A stretch of 61,210 nt of DNA from an uncultured Erysipelotrichaceae bacterium. GTDB taxonomy: Bacteria > Bacillota_I > Bacilli_A > RF39 > UBA660. Both the position numbers and the translations under genes were made by a program. Location: positions 1 to 61,210 of the forward strand of contig CADANX010000009.1 in the NCBI GenBank assembly GCA_902789425.1, written 5' to 3'. This document shows, in pieces, positions 17,742-24,793 of this stretch. Position 1 is the first letter of the stretch. Every line of letters starts with the position of its first letter. Below the pieces are notes generated by a model. It was given only the letters and a program-made list of their open reading frames with translations. It had not been told where the DNA came from and made no database searches.

Positions 17742-17816
17742 TGGTTGCCCCAGCAGGATTCGAACCTGCGCATAATAGATTCAGAGTCTACCGCCTTACC
17801 GCTTGGCCATGGGGCA
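17742..17816 (-). tRNA. tRNA-Gln (CUG)
   Basis: This 75-nt tRNA has CCA encoded. The acceptor is TGCCCCA/TGGGGCA, and the D arm GCC-AAGCGGTAA-GGC is typical of bacterial tRNA-Gln. The anticodon stem is GTAGA/TCTAT, the loop CTCTGAA gives CUG, and the T arm is GCAGG/CCTGC. It reads CAG, a codon uncommon beside CAA in this AT-rich DNA. It begins 19 bases after the sigma-factor stop with no separate promoter seen, and runs straight into a nine-T tract on the minus strand after CCA. A small inverted repeat (17821-17836, AATTGG/CCAATT) lies between the sigma gene and the tRNA and may be a processing site. Confidence 0.92.
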
Positions 17817-17835
17817 ATATAATTGGAAATACCAA

Positions 17836-18942
17836 TTATTTATTTAAGTAATGTAATATTTTTACAGTATTCTTTGGATGACGTAATTTATTAAGAGCTC
17901 TTGCTTCTAATTGTCTTACTCTTTCTCTTGTAATACCAAATATTTTACCTACTTCCTCTAAAGTTCTTTTCTTTCCATCCTTTATTCCATATCTAAGTAT
18001 AATTACTTCTCTTTCTCTTTTAGTTAGCATATTAAGTACATCATTAACACTATCTGACAATTCTTCTTTAAACACTTTATCTAAAGCAACATCTTCAACA
18101 TCAATATTATCTGAAATAAATTCATCTAAAGTTGTATCATCATCACCTACTGTTTGATTGATTGAAACAGGTTCATTATATAATAAAAGATCTTTCAATA
18201 TTTGAACTGAAAAGCCTGTCTTTTCTGATAAATACTCAAGACTAGGCATTTTTTCATATTCATTCTTATACTTCTCAATCTCATTTTTTACATTATCATA
18301 ACCTTGTGATACATATCTAGGTAATCTTATAATTCTTGCTTTATCTAAAATTGTATTATTTATAGCCGTTTTTATATAATAAACAGCGTAAGTTGAAAAT
18401 CTAGTACCTCTTGTATAGTCATATTTATCAATTGCTTTTAAAAGAGCAATATTTGCTTCTTGAATTAAATCTAATAATTCTATTCCTCTATCTCTTTTTT
18501 TATTTGCAAAATACAGCACTAATCTTAAATTAGACTTAAATATTATTTCTTTTATTTTTGGATCTTTAGTTCTATTATATTCTTTAAATAAATTGCATGT
18601 TTCTTCATAATCTAGCATTTTATATTTTTGAATTTCTCTAACAAATGCTTTTTTAGAATCCACTTCAAAATAATCATCATCTATTTCATCTTCTAATTTC
18701 TCATCATCAAATATAAAGTTAAATCCATTATTATCAAAATATATTAAAACTATTTTTAAAATATTATCATTTAAATTTAAATCTTCAAATTTACTTGCAT
18801 CTATATTTTTATCAGGAAAACAATTATCTAATAATTTTTTTAATTCATTGTCTTCATTTATTAATTTATTAATATCTTCTTTATTTTTATTAGATAAATC
18901 AATTTTTAGACTCTTCAATATTTTAATTTTCTCCATGTTCAT
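17836..18942 (-). CDS. Alternative sigma-70 family RNA polymerase sigma factor
   Basis: The protein has about 368 residues. ATG 18942 is favoured (GGTGAT upstream); other ATGs lie at 18963 and 18936. The acidic N-terminal ~90 residues match nothing. A region 1.2-like segment (KKAFVREIQKYKMLDYEE) precedes region 2 with SNLRLVLYFANKKRDRGIELLDLIQEANIALLKA, split by family-typical spacing. Region 2.3/2.4 is divergent: the housekeeping aromatic pair of YATWWIRQ is YAVYYIKT, and the -10-reading stretch ends ARIIRLPRYV. Region 3 and a near-canonical region 4.2 (TLEEVGKIFGITRERVRQLE) follow. It should recognise a TTGACA-like -35 and an altered -10. The gene overlaps the 11-repeat array gene upstream by about 20 bases. 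Confidence 0.88.
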   Translation of the reverse strand: MNMEKIKILKSLKIDLSNKNKEDINKLINEDNELKKLLDNCFPDKNIDASKFEDLNLNDNILKIVLIYFDNNGFNFIFDDEKLEDEIDDDYFEVDSKKAFVREIQKYKMLDYEETCNLFKEYNRTKDPKIKEIIFKSNLRLVLYFANKKRDRGIELLDLIQEANIALLKAIDKYDYTRGTRFSTYAVYYIKTAINNTILDKARIIRLPRYVSQGYDNVKNEIEKYKNEYEKMPSLEYLSEKTGFSVQILKDLLLYNEPVSINQTVGDDDTTLDEFISDNIDVEDVALDKVFKEELSDSVNDVLNMLTKREREVIILRYGIKDGKKRTLEEVGKIFGITRERVRQLEARALNKLRHPKNTVKILHYLNK

Positions 18943-20923
18943 CTTTATCACCATCTTTTGCATAATATACGTCTCTTTTTAATAATAATTGTTTTTTTAA
19001 AGTGATTGGCTTATACTCTTTATCACTTTTTCTTTTTTCTATAAGCCAATCAGGTTCTATACCTAGTATATTTTCTTCAAGATATGTACTATTCCAAACA
19101 TCTTGATTATTATAAAGAAAATCCATTAAATCTTTTTGTTCTACATAACTAAATTCTTTAAAATTAGATATCTTTTTAATTTTAACATTTAAACCTAGCA
19201 AAATCCAGTCATTAAGTTTAATTCGGGAAATACTAAATATTCTGCATATATCACCTAATGATATTCCATTAATAAAATTATCATTAAAAGAACCTAGATT
19301 CAATAAAAAAACTCTATTTCTTATACTAGATACACTTCTATTTAATCTATTTGCTATATATTCTACTGAATAATTTCCCCAAAGATCTGAAAGTAATTCT
19401 TCCTCCTCTTTTGTCCAAATCCTTCTTTTTTCTTCTTTCTTTTCTTCCTTTTTAGGTGTACCTTTCTTAATCTTTAATCTATTTGCTTTATTTATAATAG
19501 ATGATTCTGTTTTATTTAATTCTAGTGCTATATCGCTAGTACTAATCTTATTATAATTATCAATTAAGTAATTTATTTCTTCAGGTGTCCAGTATACTTT
19601 ATTAATAACTTGTTTTATGTTTAAAGTACTTAGCATGTATTCAATAGAGCTAGTAGATCTACCTAATTCTTTAGCTATTTCATTTATTGTCATTGTTTTT
19701 GACAGAATTTCTAGTTTTTCTTTTTCTTCTTCTGTCCAATTCTTTCTTGAATTATAATTTGGAGTAATACTTAATTCTTTTAATTTTGTAACTATTGTAT
19801 TTGTCGCTAAATTAAATTTTTCAGCTATTTCTTCAGGAGTATAATCTTTATTATATTCTATTAACATATTTATTTTTTCTTCAGTCCAGAATTCTTTTTT
19901 TAAGGATATATTATATTTAGATGCCATTCTTCTTATACTATCTTCAGATCTATTTAATATTTTTGATGTTTCAGACAAATTATGAACTAAAAGTAGTTCT
20001 TTTAATCTTATTATTTCTTCTTCTGTCCATCTTTTATTTTTAGTAGGAAATACATTTAATCTTTTTAAATAATTATTAATACTTATTTCAGGAATAGATG
20101 TTTTTTTTGAAATCTCAATAATATCTTTTCCTTCACTATAGAGTTTTAATACTTCTTCCTTTTGCTCTATTGTCCACATAAATTTTTTTGTAACGGCTTT
20201 TATCTTATATTTTGATAGCAAACATGATATTTGATTAGTGGATGTCTTGTATTTTTTAGCTAGCTGTTCCTTAGTCATTGTTTTAGCATCTTCTCTAATT
20301 TTATTAATAATTTCATCTGTCCACTTCCTATTTTGTTGTAAAGTTGGTAAATTTAGTTCTTTTTTATATCTTTGTATAACTGAATAAGATGTGTTTAATT
20401 CTTTTGCTATTTCACTTATTGTTAATTTGCCCCAATTATCTTTAATAAACTCTTTTTCTTTTTTTGAAAAAGTAGTATATTCACTAATATGTTTAATTCT
20501 TAAATCATGTATTTTATAACTAATTGCCCCGATTGATCTATTAGGTAAATATTTAACAAGCTCAGTATAATGACATTTTGGAGCATACTTTTTCAATATT
20601 CTAATTTCATCATCAGTCCAATCAGTAGCATATAAAGAAGGAACAATATTTAATTCTTTTAATTTTTTATTTATTTGATATGGAGTAATTTCAATAAATT
20701 TACTAATTTCATTAATTGATTTTTTATTAACATTATCCTTTAAATAATCTTCCTTCCATTTAACCCATATATCTTTTTTGCCATGAAGTTCTATTCCAAG
20801 TTTAAGTGCTTTTTTTTGAATAGCAACAACACTTTTATTCATTTTTTTGGCAATTGTTTTAGTAATATATTTTTTAGAGTATTCTCTAAGTAAATTTTCT
20901 TCTTCAGGAGTCCATCTAGTCAT
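18923..20923 (-). CDS. Protein of eleven tandem Myb/SANT-like HTH repeats
   Basis: The protein has 666 residues. ATG 20923 follows AAAGGA and lies 4 bases after the stop of its paralogue. Eleven repeats of ~47-55 residues follow one another. Most start W-T-x-E-E and continue with an IA-KxLxRSxxSI-type turn and second helix, e.g. RWTPEEENLLREYSKK (1), RWTEEEIIRLKELL (7), NWTEEEKEKLEIL (9), IWTKEEEELLSDLWG (11). Repeats 2 and 4 lack the initial WT (VKWKED, FSKKEK). After repeat 11 comes a ~100-residue domain (ISLGDICRIFSISRI ... YVEQKDLMDFL ... ENILGIEPDWLIEKRK) also present in the paralogue, then a charged tail that overlaps the sigma gene. It is probably a sequence-reading DNA-binding array. 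The function is unknown. Confidence 0.8.
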   Translation of the reverse strand: MTRWTPEEENLLREYSKKYITKTIAKKMNKSVVAIQKKALKLGIELHGKKDIWVKWKEDYLKDNVNKKSINEISKFIEITPYQINKKLKELNIVPSLYATDWTDDEIRILKKYAPKCHYTELVKYLPNRSIGAISYKIHDLRIKHISEYTTFSKKEKEFIKDNWGKLTISEIAKELNTSYSVIQRYKKELNLPTLQQNRKWTDEIINKIREDAKTMTKEQLAKKYKTSTNQISCLLSKYKIKAVTKKFMWTIEQKEEVLKLYSEGKDIIEISKKTSIPEISINNYLKRLNVFPTKNKRWTEEEIIRLKELLLVHNLSETSKILNRSEDSIRRMASKYNISLKKEFWTEEKINMLIEYNKDYTPEEIAEKFNLATNTIVTKLKELSITPNYNSRKNWTEEEKEKLEILSKTMTINEIAKELGRSTSSIEYMLSTLNIKQVINKVYWTPEEINYLIDNYNKISTSDIALELNKTESSIINKANRLKIKKGTPKKEEKKEEKRRIWTKEEEELLSDLWGNYSVEYIANRLNRSVSSIRNRVFLLNLGSFNDNFINGISLGDICRIFSISRIKLNDWILLGLNVKIKKISNFKEFSYVEQKDLMDFLYNNQDVWNSTYLEENILGIEPDWLIEKRKSDKEYKPITLKKQLLLKRDVYYAKDGDKDEHGEN

Positions 20924-20927
20924 TTTT

Positions 20928-22448
20928 TCAATCCTTTCTAAGTGAAAGAACTTTTGTTTTCTTTCGATTTTTATAAAAATCATCAGTTAATGTGCTATCT
21001 CTTTTTCTTTTTTCAACTAGCCAATCTGGTTCTAATCCAAAAATATTTTCTTCAAGAAGTCTACTATCAAATAAATTTTGATTATTTTCAAGAAAAGTCA
21101 TTAGATCATCTATTTTTACATAATTATAACTTTTATTATTAGTAATATTTCTTTCTTTAACTTTCAAACCAAGTGATACCCATAAAATAGAAATATCATG
21201 TATACTAATATTAAATATTCTTGATAGATCTGTAAGTAGTATTCCATCAAAAAAGTAATCAACAATGTTACCCAGTCCTAGTTGATATGCTTTATTATTA
21301 ATAGAACTAGCACTTCTTTTTAATTTGGTTGCTATTTGATTTATTGATTTTTTTCCCCATAAATCACAAAGTAAATCTTCTTCTTCCTTTGTCCAAAACT
21401 TTTTATTGCCAAAAGAATGATCTATTTTTTCTCTTTGAATTCTTAAAATTACTGCAGTTTGTTCTCTATTTAACATTTTAGCTATCTCTTCAATCGATTT
21501 ATCTTCACTAACATATTTTTTTAATAGTTCTATTTCATCTTTTGTCCATCTTCTTAAATTAGTAACATTTAAATTAAGTTCTTTAGCTCTATTTTTTATA
21601 GATACAGTTGATCTATTTAATTCAATAACTATATCACTTAAACTTTTATTCTTTGAAAGATTAATTAGTTTTTCATCATCTTCTGGTGTCCAAGGAATCT
21701 CTTCATCTAAAATAATATTAAATCCATATTTTTTTAGATAAGAAATTATCATAGTGTCTGTTTTTTCCATTTTTTTTGATATTTGAAGAACAGTCATATT
21801 TTTACTTGATAAATCTTTTAACATTATCTCATCTTCTTTTGTCCATGTTCTTTTATCTTTTCTTATACTTATATTTTCAAGATCAGCTTTCCTACAAATA
21901 CTTTGTTCTGTTTTACCAAGAATAATTGAAAGTTCCTTAGATGTTTTTTGGGGGCCATTTTTTCTTAAAAATTCTACTTCCTCTTCTGTCCATTTTACTT
22001 TTCCATCTAGAAGTTTAATATTATATTTATGAGCAGTTGAACTAATACCTGCCTTTGTAGTTTTATATTTTATTGCAAGATCATCTAAAGTCATTGTCTT
22101 AGCATCAATTCTTAATTCTTCTAATCTTTCTTCTGTCCATTTTAATTGTACTTTTTTCGGAGGAAGACCAAGATCACTAGCTATTTTTTTAATTGCTAAT
22201 CTATTTACATTTATATTTCTTGCAATATCAGAAATACTCATCTTATTCCAATTATCTTTAACATATTTTATTTCATCGTCTGTAATATTCTCTTCTTTAG
22301 TACTAATTAATCCCTTACTTCTTAATCTAATTATTTTTGTTTTAATTGCACCTGGTGTTTTATCAAAAAAAAGAGAAAGATCCTTAATCTTATATATTTC
22401 ATATAATTTAATTAATTTTTCTTCCTCTTCTTTTGTCCATCTATCCAT
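20928..22448 (-). CDS. Protein of eight tandem Myb/SANT-like HTH repeats
   Basis: The protein has 506 residues and starts at ATG 22448 behind AGGAGG. Repeats begin RWTKEEEEKLIKLY (1), ITDDEIKYVKDNW (2, lacking Trp), then WTEERLEELR, WTEEEVEFLR, WTKEDEIMLK, WTPEDDEKLI, WTKDEIELLK and WTKEEEDLLCDLWG (8). Each unit is three-helix sized (~47-52 residues) with a turn such as IAKMLNRE or IATKLKRS. The C-terminal ~100 residues (LTDLSRIFNISIHDI ... IDDLMTFLENNQ ... GLEPDWLVEKRKRD) match the end of the 11-repeat protein, so the two arose by duplication with repeat gain or loss. Gene spacing of 10 and 4 bases to the neighbours indicates one operon. Confidence 0.8.
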   Translation of the reverse strand: MDRWTKEEEEKLIKLYEIYKIKDLSLFFDKTPGAIKTKIIRLRSKGLISTKEENITDDEIKYVKDNWNKMSISDIARNINVNRLAIKKIASDLGLPPKKVQLKWTEERLEELRIDAKTMTLDDLAIKYKTTKAGISSTAHKYNIKLLDGKVKWTEEEVEFLRKNGPQKTSKELSIILGKTEQSICRKADLENISIRKDKRTWTKEDEIMLKDLSSKNMTVLQISKKMEKTDTMIISYLKKYGFNIILDEEIPWTPEDDEKLINLSKNKSLSDIVIELNRSTVSIKNRAKELNLNVTNLRRWTKDEIELLKKYVSEDKSIEEIAKMLNREQTAVILRIQREKIDHSFGNKKFWTKEEEDLLCDLWGKKSINQIATKLKRSASSINNKAYQLGLGNIVDYFFDGILLTDLSRIFNISIHDISILWVSLGLKVKERNITNNKSYNYVKIDDLMTFLENNQNLFDSRLLEENIFGLEPDWLVEKRKRDSTLTDDFYKNRKKTKVLSLRKD

Positions 22449-22458
22449 AGTAATCCTC

Positions 22459-23163
22459 CTAGTAATCAATCTTTTTTAATAGTTTTTCATATGTTAATGA
22501 ATAAGTAACTAAATCCCATTTATCAAGTATATTAAAATCACTTAATAATTCTTTTGTTATTTTTTCTCTTAAAAGGACATCTCTTACTTCTTTTAATAAA
22601 TATAATTCATCATCTTTAAATATCTTATATAAAAGCATAGCGTAATAATAAGATATTAAATATACATCATATTTATAATTTTCTTTATCTAACTCATCAT
22701 CTGTTAATCTATATTTATATTTTTTATTAAAAACATCTTTTCTTTCTTTTAAATCTTTTAATTCATTTAATCTTCTTATAACTATATTATGAGTAATATC
22801 TTTCGGTTGAGATTTTGTAAATATTAATTCACATAAATATGGAATCGTATAAATATAATCCTTACTTGATGTTATCTCATCTATACTTTGATTTTTTAAA
22901 TCAAATAATAAATCACTACCAATAGATGCAAACGTTGATTTATCGATAAAACCATATTTTGTTTTATAATCCCTATTATTTAATAATATATGTTTTAATT
23001 CTTCTTTAGTACATACACCAAATAAATCTTCAACTTTATTTAAAGCTTTATTCTTTTCTTTTATAAAAGTATCTTCTTTTAAGTGATGTAGTTCCTTTTT
23101 TTCATAACTATCTAATTTTAATCTAACTGTATCAAGTAATATTCTGTTTTCGTTAATATTCAT
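22459..23163 (-). CDS. Unknown helical protein of the Myb-array/sigma operon
   Basis: The protein has 234 residues. ATG 23163 has AGAGGA upstream. It is highly charged and predicted almost wholly alpha-helical, with no membrane segment, no zinc ligands and no recognised family. It ends 10 bases before the 8-repeat gene and starts 23 bases after the XRE gene, so it belongs to the same transcript. A role as cofactor or anti-sigma-like partner is conceivable, but the sequence does not show it. Confidence 0.7.
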   Translation of the reverse strand: MNINENRILLDTVRLKLDSYEKKELHHLKEDTFIKEKNKALNKVEDLFGVCTKEELKHILLNNRDYKTKYGFIDKSTFASIGSDLLFDLKNQSIDEITSSKDYIYTIPYLCELIFTKSQPKDITHNIVIRRLNELKDLKERKDVFNKKYKYRLTDDELDKENYKYDVYLISYYYAMLLYKIFKDDELYLLKEVRDVLLREKITKELLSDFNILDKWDLVTYSLTYEKLLKKIDY

Positions 23164-23186
23164 CTTGTTTTCCTCTTTCTGTTTTT

Positions 23187-23747
23187 TCAATAAATAAGTA
23201 TAGTTCTACCAAAATGAGCAGATAAATTAACACTTTTATATGATGGAACATATTTGTGATGACATTTTTGACATTCATAATAACCAGCAACTTGTTCTAT
23301 TTTTACTAGTACTAGTGCTGTTATAAAAAATGCAATTAATCCTGATGTAATAATAATTATTCTAGCTGTATTTGTCATATCTACATATGATGCTGTAAAT
23401 ATTAATATTAAAAATAATATTGATATAATGTATCCTATTATTGTTTCTAAGCTAAGTAATCTTTTATCTGATTCCTCTTTCATTCTAGTCATTTCAAGTA
23501 AGTTTTCTTCTAATTTCACTTCATTTTTTTTCATATCAACCACTTCACCAGAAAATAAATCATTAATGGTAATATTCAATATTTCACATAGTTTTGGCAT
23601 ATTACCTGCATCTGGTAAGCATACACCATTTTCCCATTTAGATATTGCTCTATCAGATATATATAGCATTTCAGCAAGTTCGCTTTGTGTTATATTTTTT
23701 TCCTTTCTTTTTTGACTTATAAATTTACCAATCTTGATTAAATCCAT
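23187..23747 (-). CDS. XRE-family regulator with two membrane segments and a cut-short zinc ribbon
   Basis: The protein has 186 residues and starts at ATG 23747 (AAGGAG). The N-terminal HTH (~6-60) is canonical: ISQKRKEKNITQSELAEMLY and DRAISKWENGVCLPD. Two hydrophobic segments follow (~105-128, 132-152), then YYECQKCHHKYVPSYKS and HFGRT. Relatives with this layout usually continue past GRT into a second Cys-pair that completes a zinc ribbon; here TGA follows after five residues (ILIY stop), leaving one CxxC. It is first gene of the Myb-array/sigma operon and presumably represses it. A 14-bp palindrome lies over its promoter region. Confidence 0.85.
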   Translation of the reverse strand: MDLIKIGKFISQKRKEKNITQSELAEMLYISDRAISKWENGVCLPDAGNMPKLCEILNITINDLFSGEVVDMKKNEVKLEENLLEMTRMKEESDKRLLSLETIIGYIISILFLILIFTASYVDMTNTARIIIITSGLIAFFITALVLVKIEQVAGYYECQKCHHKYVPSYKSVNLSAHFGRTILIY

Positions 23748-23783
23748 AGTGTTTCTCCTTTCATACAAATAATATACACCCTA

Positions 23784-23797
23784 TTATTTATAAATAA
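23784..23797. promoter_or_regulatory. Perfect 14-bp palindrome, likely operator of the XRE/Myb/sigma operon
   Basis: TTATTTATAAATAA is its own reverse complement and sits 37 bases upstream of the XRE start codon. It overlaps the expected -35/spacer zone of a minus-strand TATATT -10 at 23771-23776. A second small inverted repeat (AACC-TGT-GGTT) lies at 23802-23812. The location suggests autoregulation. AT palindromes also arise by chance here, so confidence is moderate. Confidence 0.4.
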
Positions 23798-23867
23798 CAC
23801 GAACCTGTGGTTGAGTTATATTTTTATTAATTATAACATAATTTCTTCTTTATTTATATTAATAATA

Positions 23868-23876
23868 TGATATAAT
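23868..23876 (+). promoter_or_regulatory. Extended -10 promoter for the 245-residue gene
   Basis: TGATATAAT (extended -10) lies 23 bases ahead of the ATG at 23900. No strong -35 is visible 16-18 bases upstream, as expected when the extended motif compensates. Confidence 0.6.
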
Positions 23877-23899
23877 ATACTTCGCGAAGGAGAATAAAT

Positions 23900-24637
23900 A
23901 TGAATAAGGGATATACATGTATTAATGGAAAAGTAATTATTAGTGATGAAAATGGAAATCATAAAGAATATGATTATATGAATAATATAAATGAAATATT
24001 AGTAAAAGAAAATGTTATTGAAAATATTGAAGATAGAATAAAAGCACTTAATAAGATAATAAAAGATTATGACCAAAAAAATAGTGCTTATAAAATTTTA
24101 TTTGGTGCATTAATAGGTGCTTTAACATCATCCACTTTAGTAATATGGACATTAACTGGTCAAAATCCTTTTACTGCATCGATGGATACAGTTTATGGAT
24201 CAATTGATTTACTTAAAGCAACTGGAATGATATCAACTGGTGTCATGCCGTTTGCAGCTTTATTTGCAGCTGATGAACATTATAAATATAAAATATCTAT
24301 TAAGAAAAAAGATGGAATCATTAGTGAGATTAAATTTTTATATAAAGAATTAAAAATAGAAAAATCTAATTTAAGAACACTAAAAAAAGAAAATACTATA
24401 AGAACTTCACTACCTGAAGAAAAAAGTGAAATAGTAAATGATAAACAAAAACTTGACGAATTAAAAGAAAAATCAAAATTATATTTTATGTTAGGATATA
24501 ATAATAAAAAATATAATAATTATTATAATAAAAATAAACTTGATGAAAAATTAAAAAATACATTTAATGAAGATGAAATTAAAATAGCTAAAGATTATTA
24601 TAAGAAAAAGAATAAAACATTAACTTTAAAAAAATAA
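23900..24637 (+). CDS. Membrane protein of unknown function
   Basis: The protein has 245 residues. GCGAAGGAG precedes the ATG. A charged N-terminal third is followed by two hydrophobic segments (~67-90 and ~105-130), then a long Lys/Glu coiled-coil-like tail with ISEIKFLYKELKIEKSNL and an Asn/Tyr/Lys-rich end. Both ends are probably cytoplasmic. I recognise no family. It is a single-gene unit, divergent from the XRE operon, with its own promoter and terminator. Confidence 0.7.
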   Translation: MNKGYTCINGKVIISDENGNHKEYDYMNNINEILVKENVIENIEDRIKALNKIIKDYDQKNSAYKILFGALIGALTSSTLVIWTLTGQNPFTASMDTVYGSIDLLKATGMISTGVMPFAALFAADEHYKYKISIKKKDGIISEIKFLYKELKIEKSNLRTLKKENTIRTSLPEEKSEIVNDKQKLDELKEKSKLYFMLGYNNKKYNNYYNKNKLDEKLKNTFNEDEIKIAKDYYKKKNKTLTLKK

Positions 24638-24665
24638 AAACAAGCATTAAGCTTGTTTATTTTTT
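24638..24665. terminator. Terminator between convergent membrane-protein gene and tRNA-Leu
   Basis: AAACAAGC and GCTTGTTT pair across a five-base loop. A seven-T stretch follows on the plus strand and an A-rich run (T on the minus strand) precedes it, so it can serve both directions. Confidence 0.8.
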
Positions 24666-24667
24666 TA

Positions 24668-24754
24668 TGGTGCTCGTACTCGGACTTGAACCGAGACTTT
24701 CAAGTGAAAAGTAGATTTTGAGTCTACCGCGTCTACCAATTTCGCCATACGAGC
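24668..24754 (-). tRNA. tRNA-Leu (CAA)
   Basis: This 87-nt class II tRNA has CCA encoded. Acceptor GCTCGTA/TACGAGC is fully paired with discriminator A. The anticodon stem GTAGA/TCTAC encloses loop CTCAAAA, anticodon CAA, reading UUG. A long variable arm and T arm CTCGG/CCGAG are present. It has its own strong promoter. Confidence 0.93.
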
Positions 24755-24764
24755 ATACAATTAA

Positions 24765-24793
24765 ATTATAACAAAATATAATTTAATTATCAA
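24765..24793 (-). promoter_or_regulatory. Promoter of tRNA-Leu (TTGATA-17-TATAAT, extended -10)
   Basis: Minus strand TTGATA (24788-24793) and TATAAT (24765-24770) are separated by 17 bases, with TGT before the -10. The -35 directly abuts the stop codon of the upstream transpeptidase gene. Confidence 0.8.

Noticed and set aside
17836-18942. Housekeeping sigma factor RpoD
   Set aside because: Region 4.2 fits, but region 2.3-2.4 lacks the housekeeping aromatic and -10-reading residues, and the gene is embedded in a specialised operon. It stays open until the genome's other sigma genes are known.
18923-22448. Transposase or integrase origin of the repeat-array genes
   Set aside because: No DDE, tyrosine or serine recombinase motif, no terminal inverted repeats and no target duplication were seen around the module.
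20942-23715. Plus-strand frames over the Myb-array and XRE genes (20942-21142, 23428-23715)
   Set aside because: They are antisense to genes with clear repeats or HTH motifs and lack start signals.
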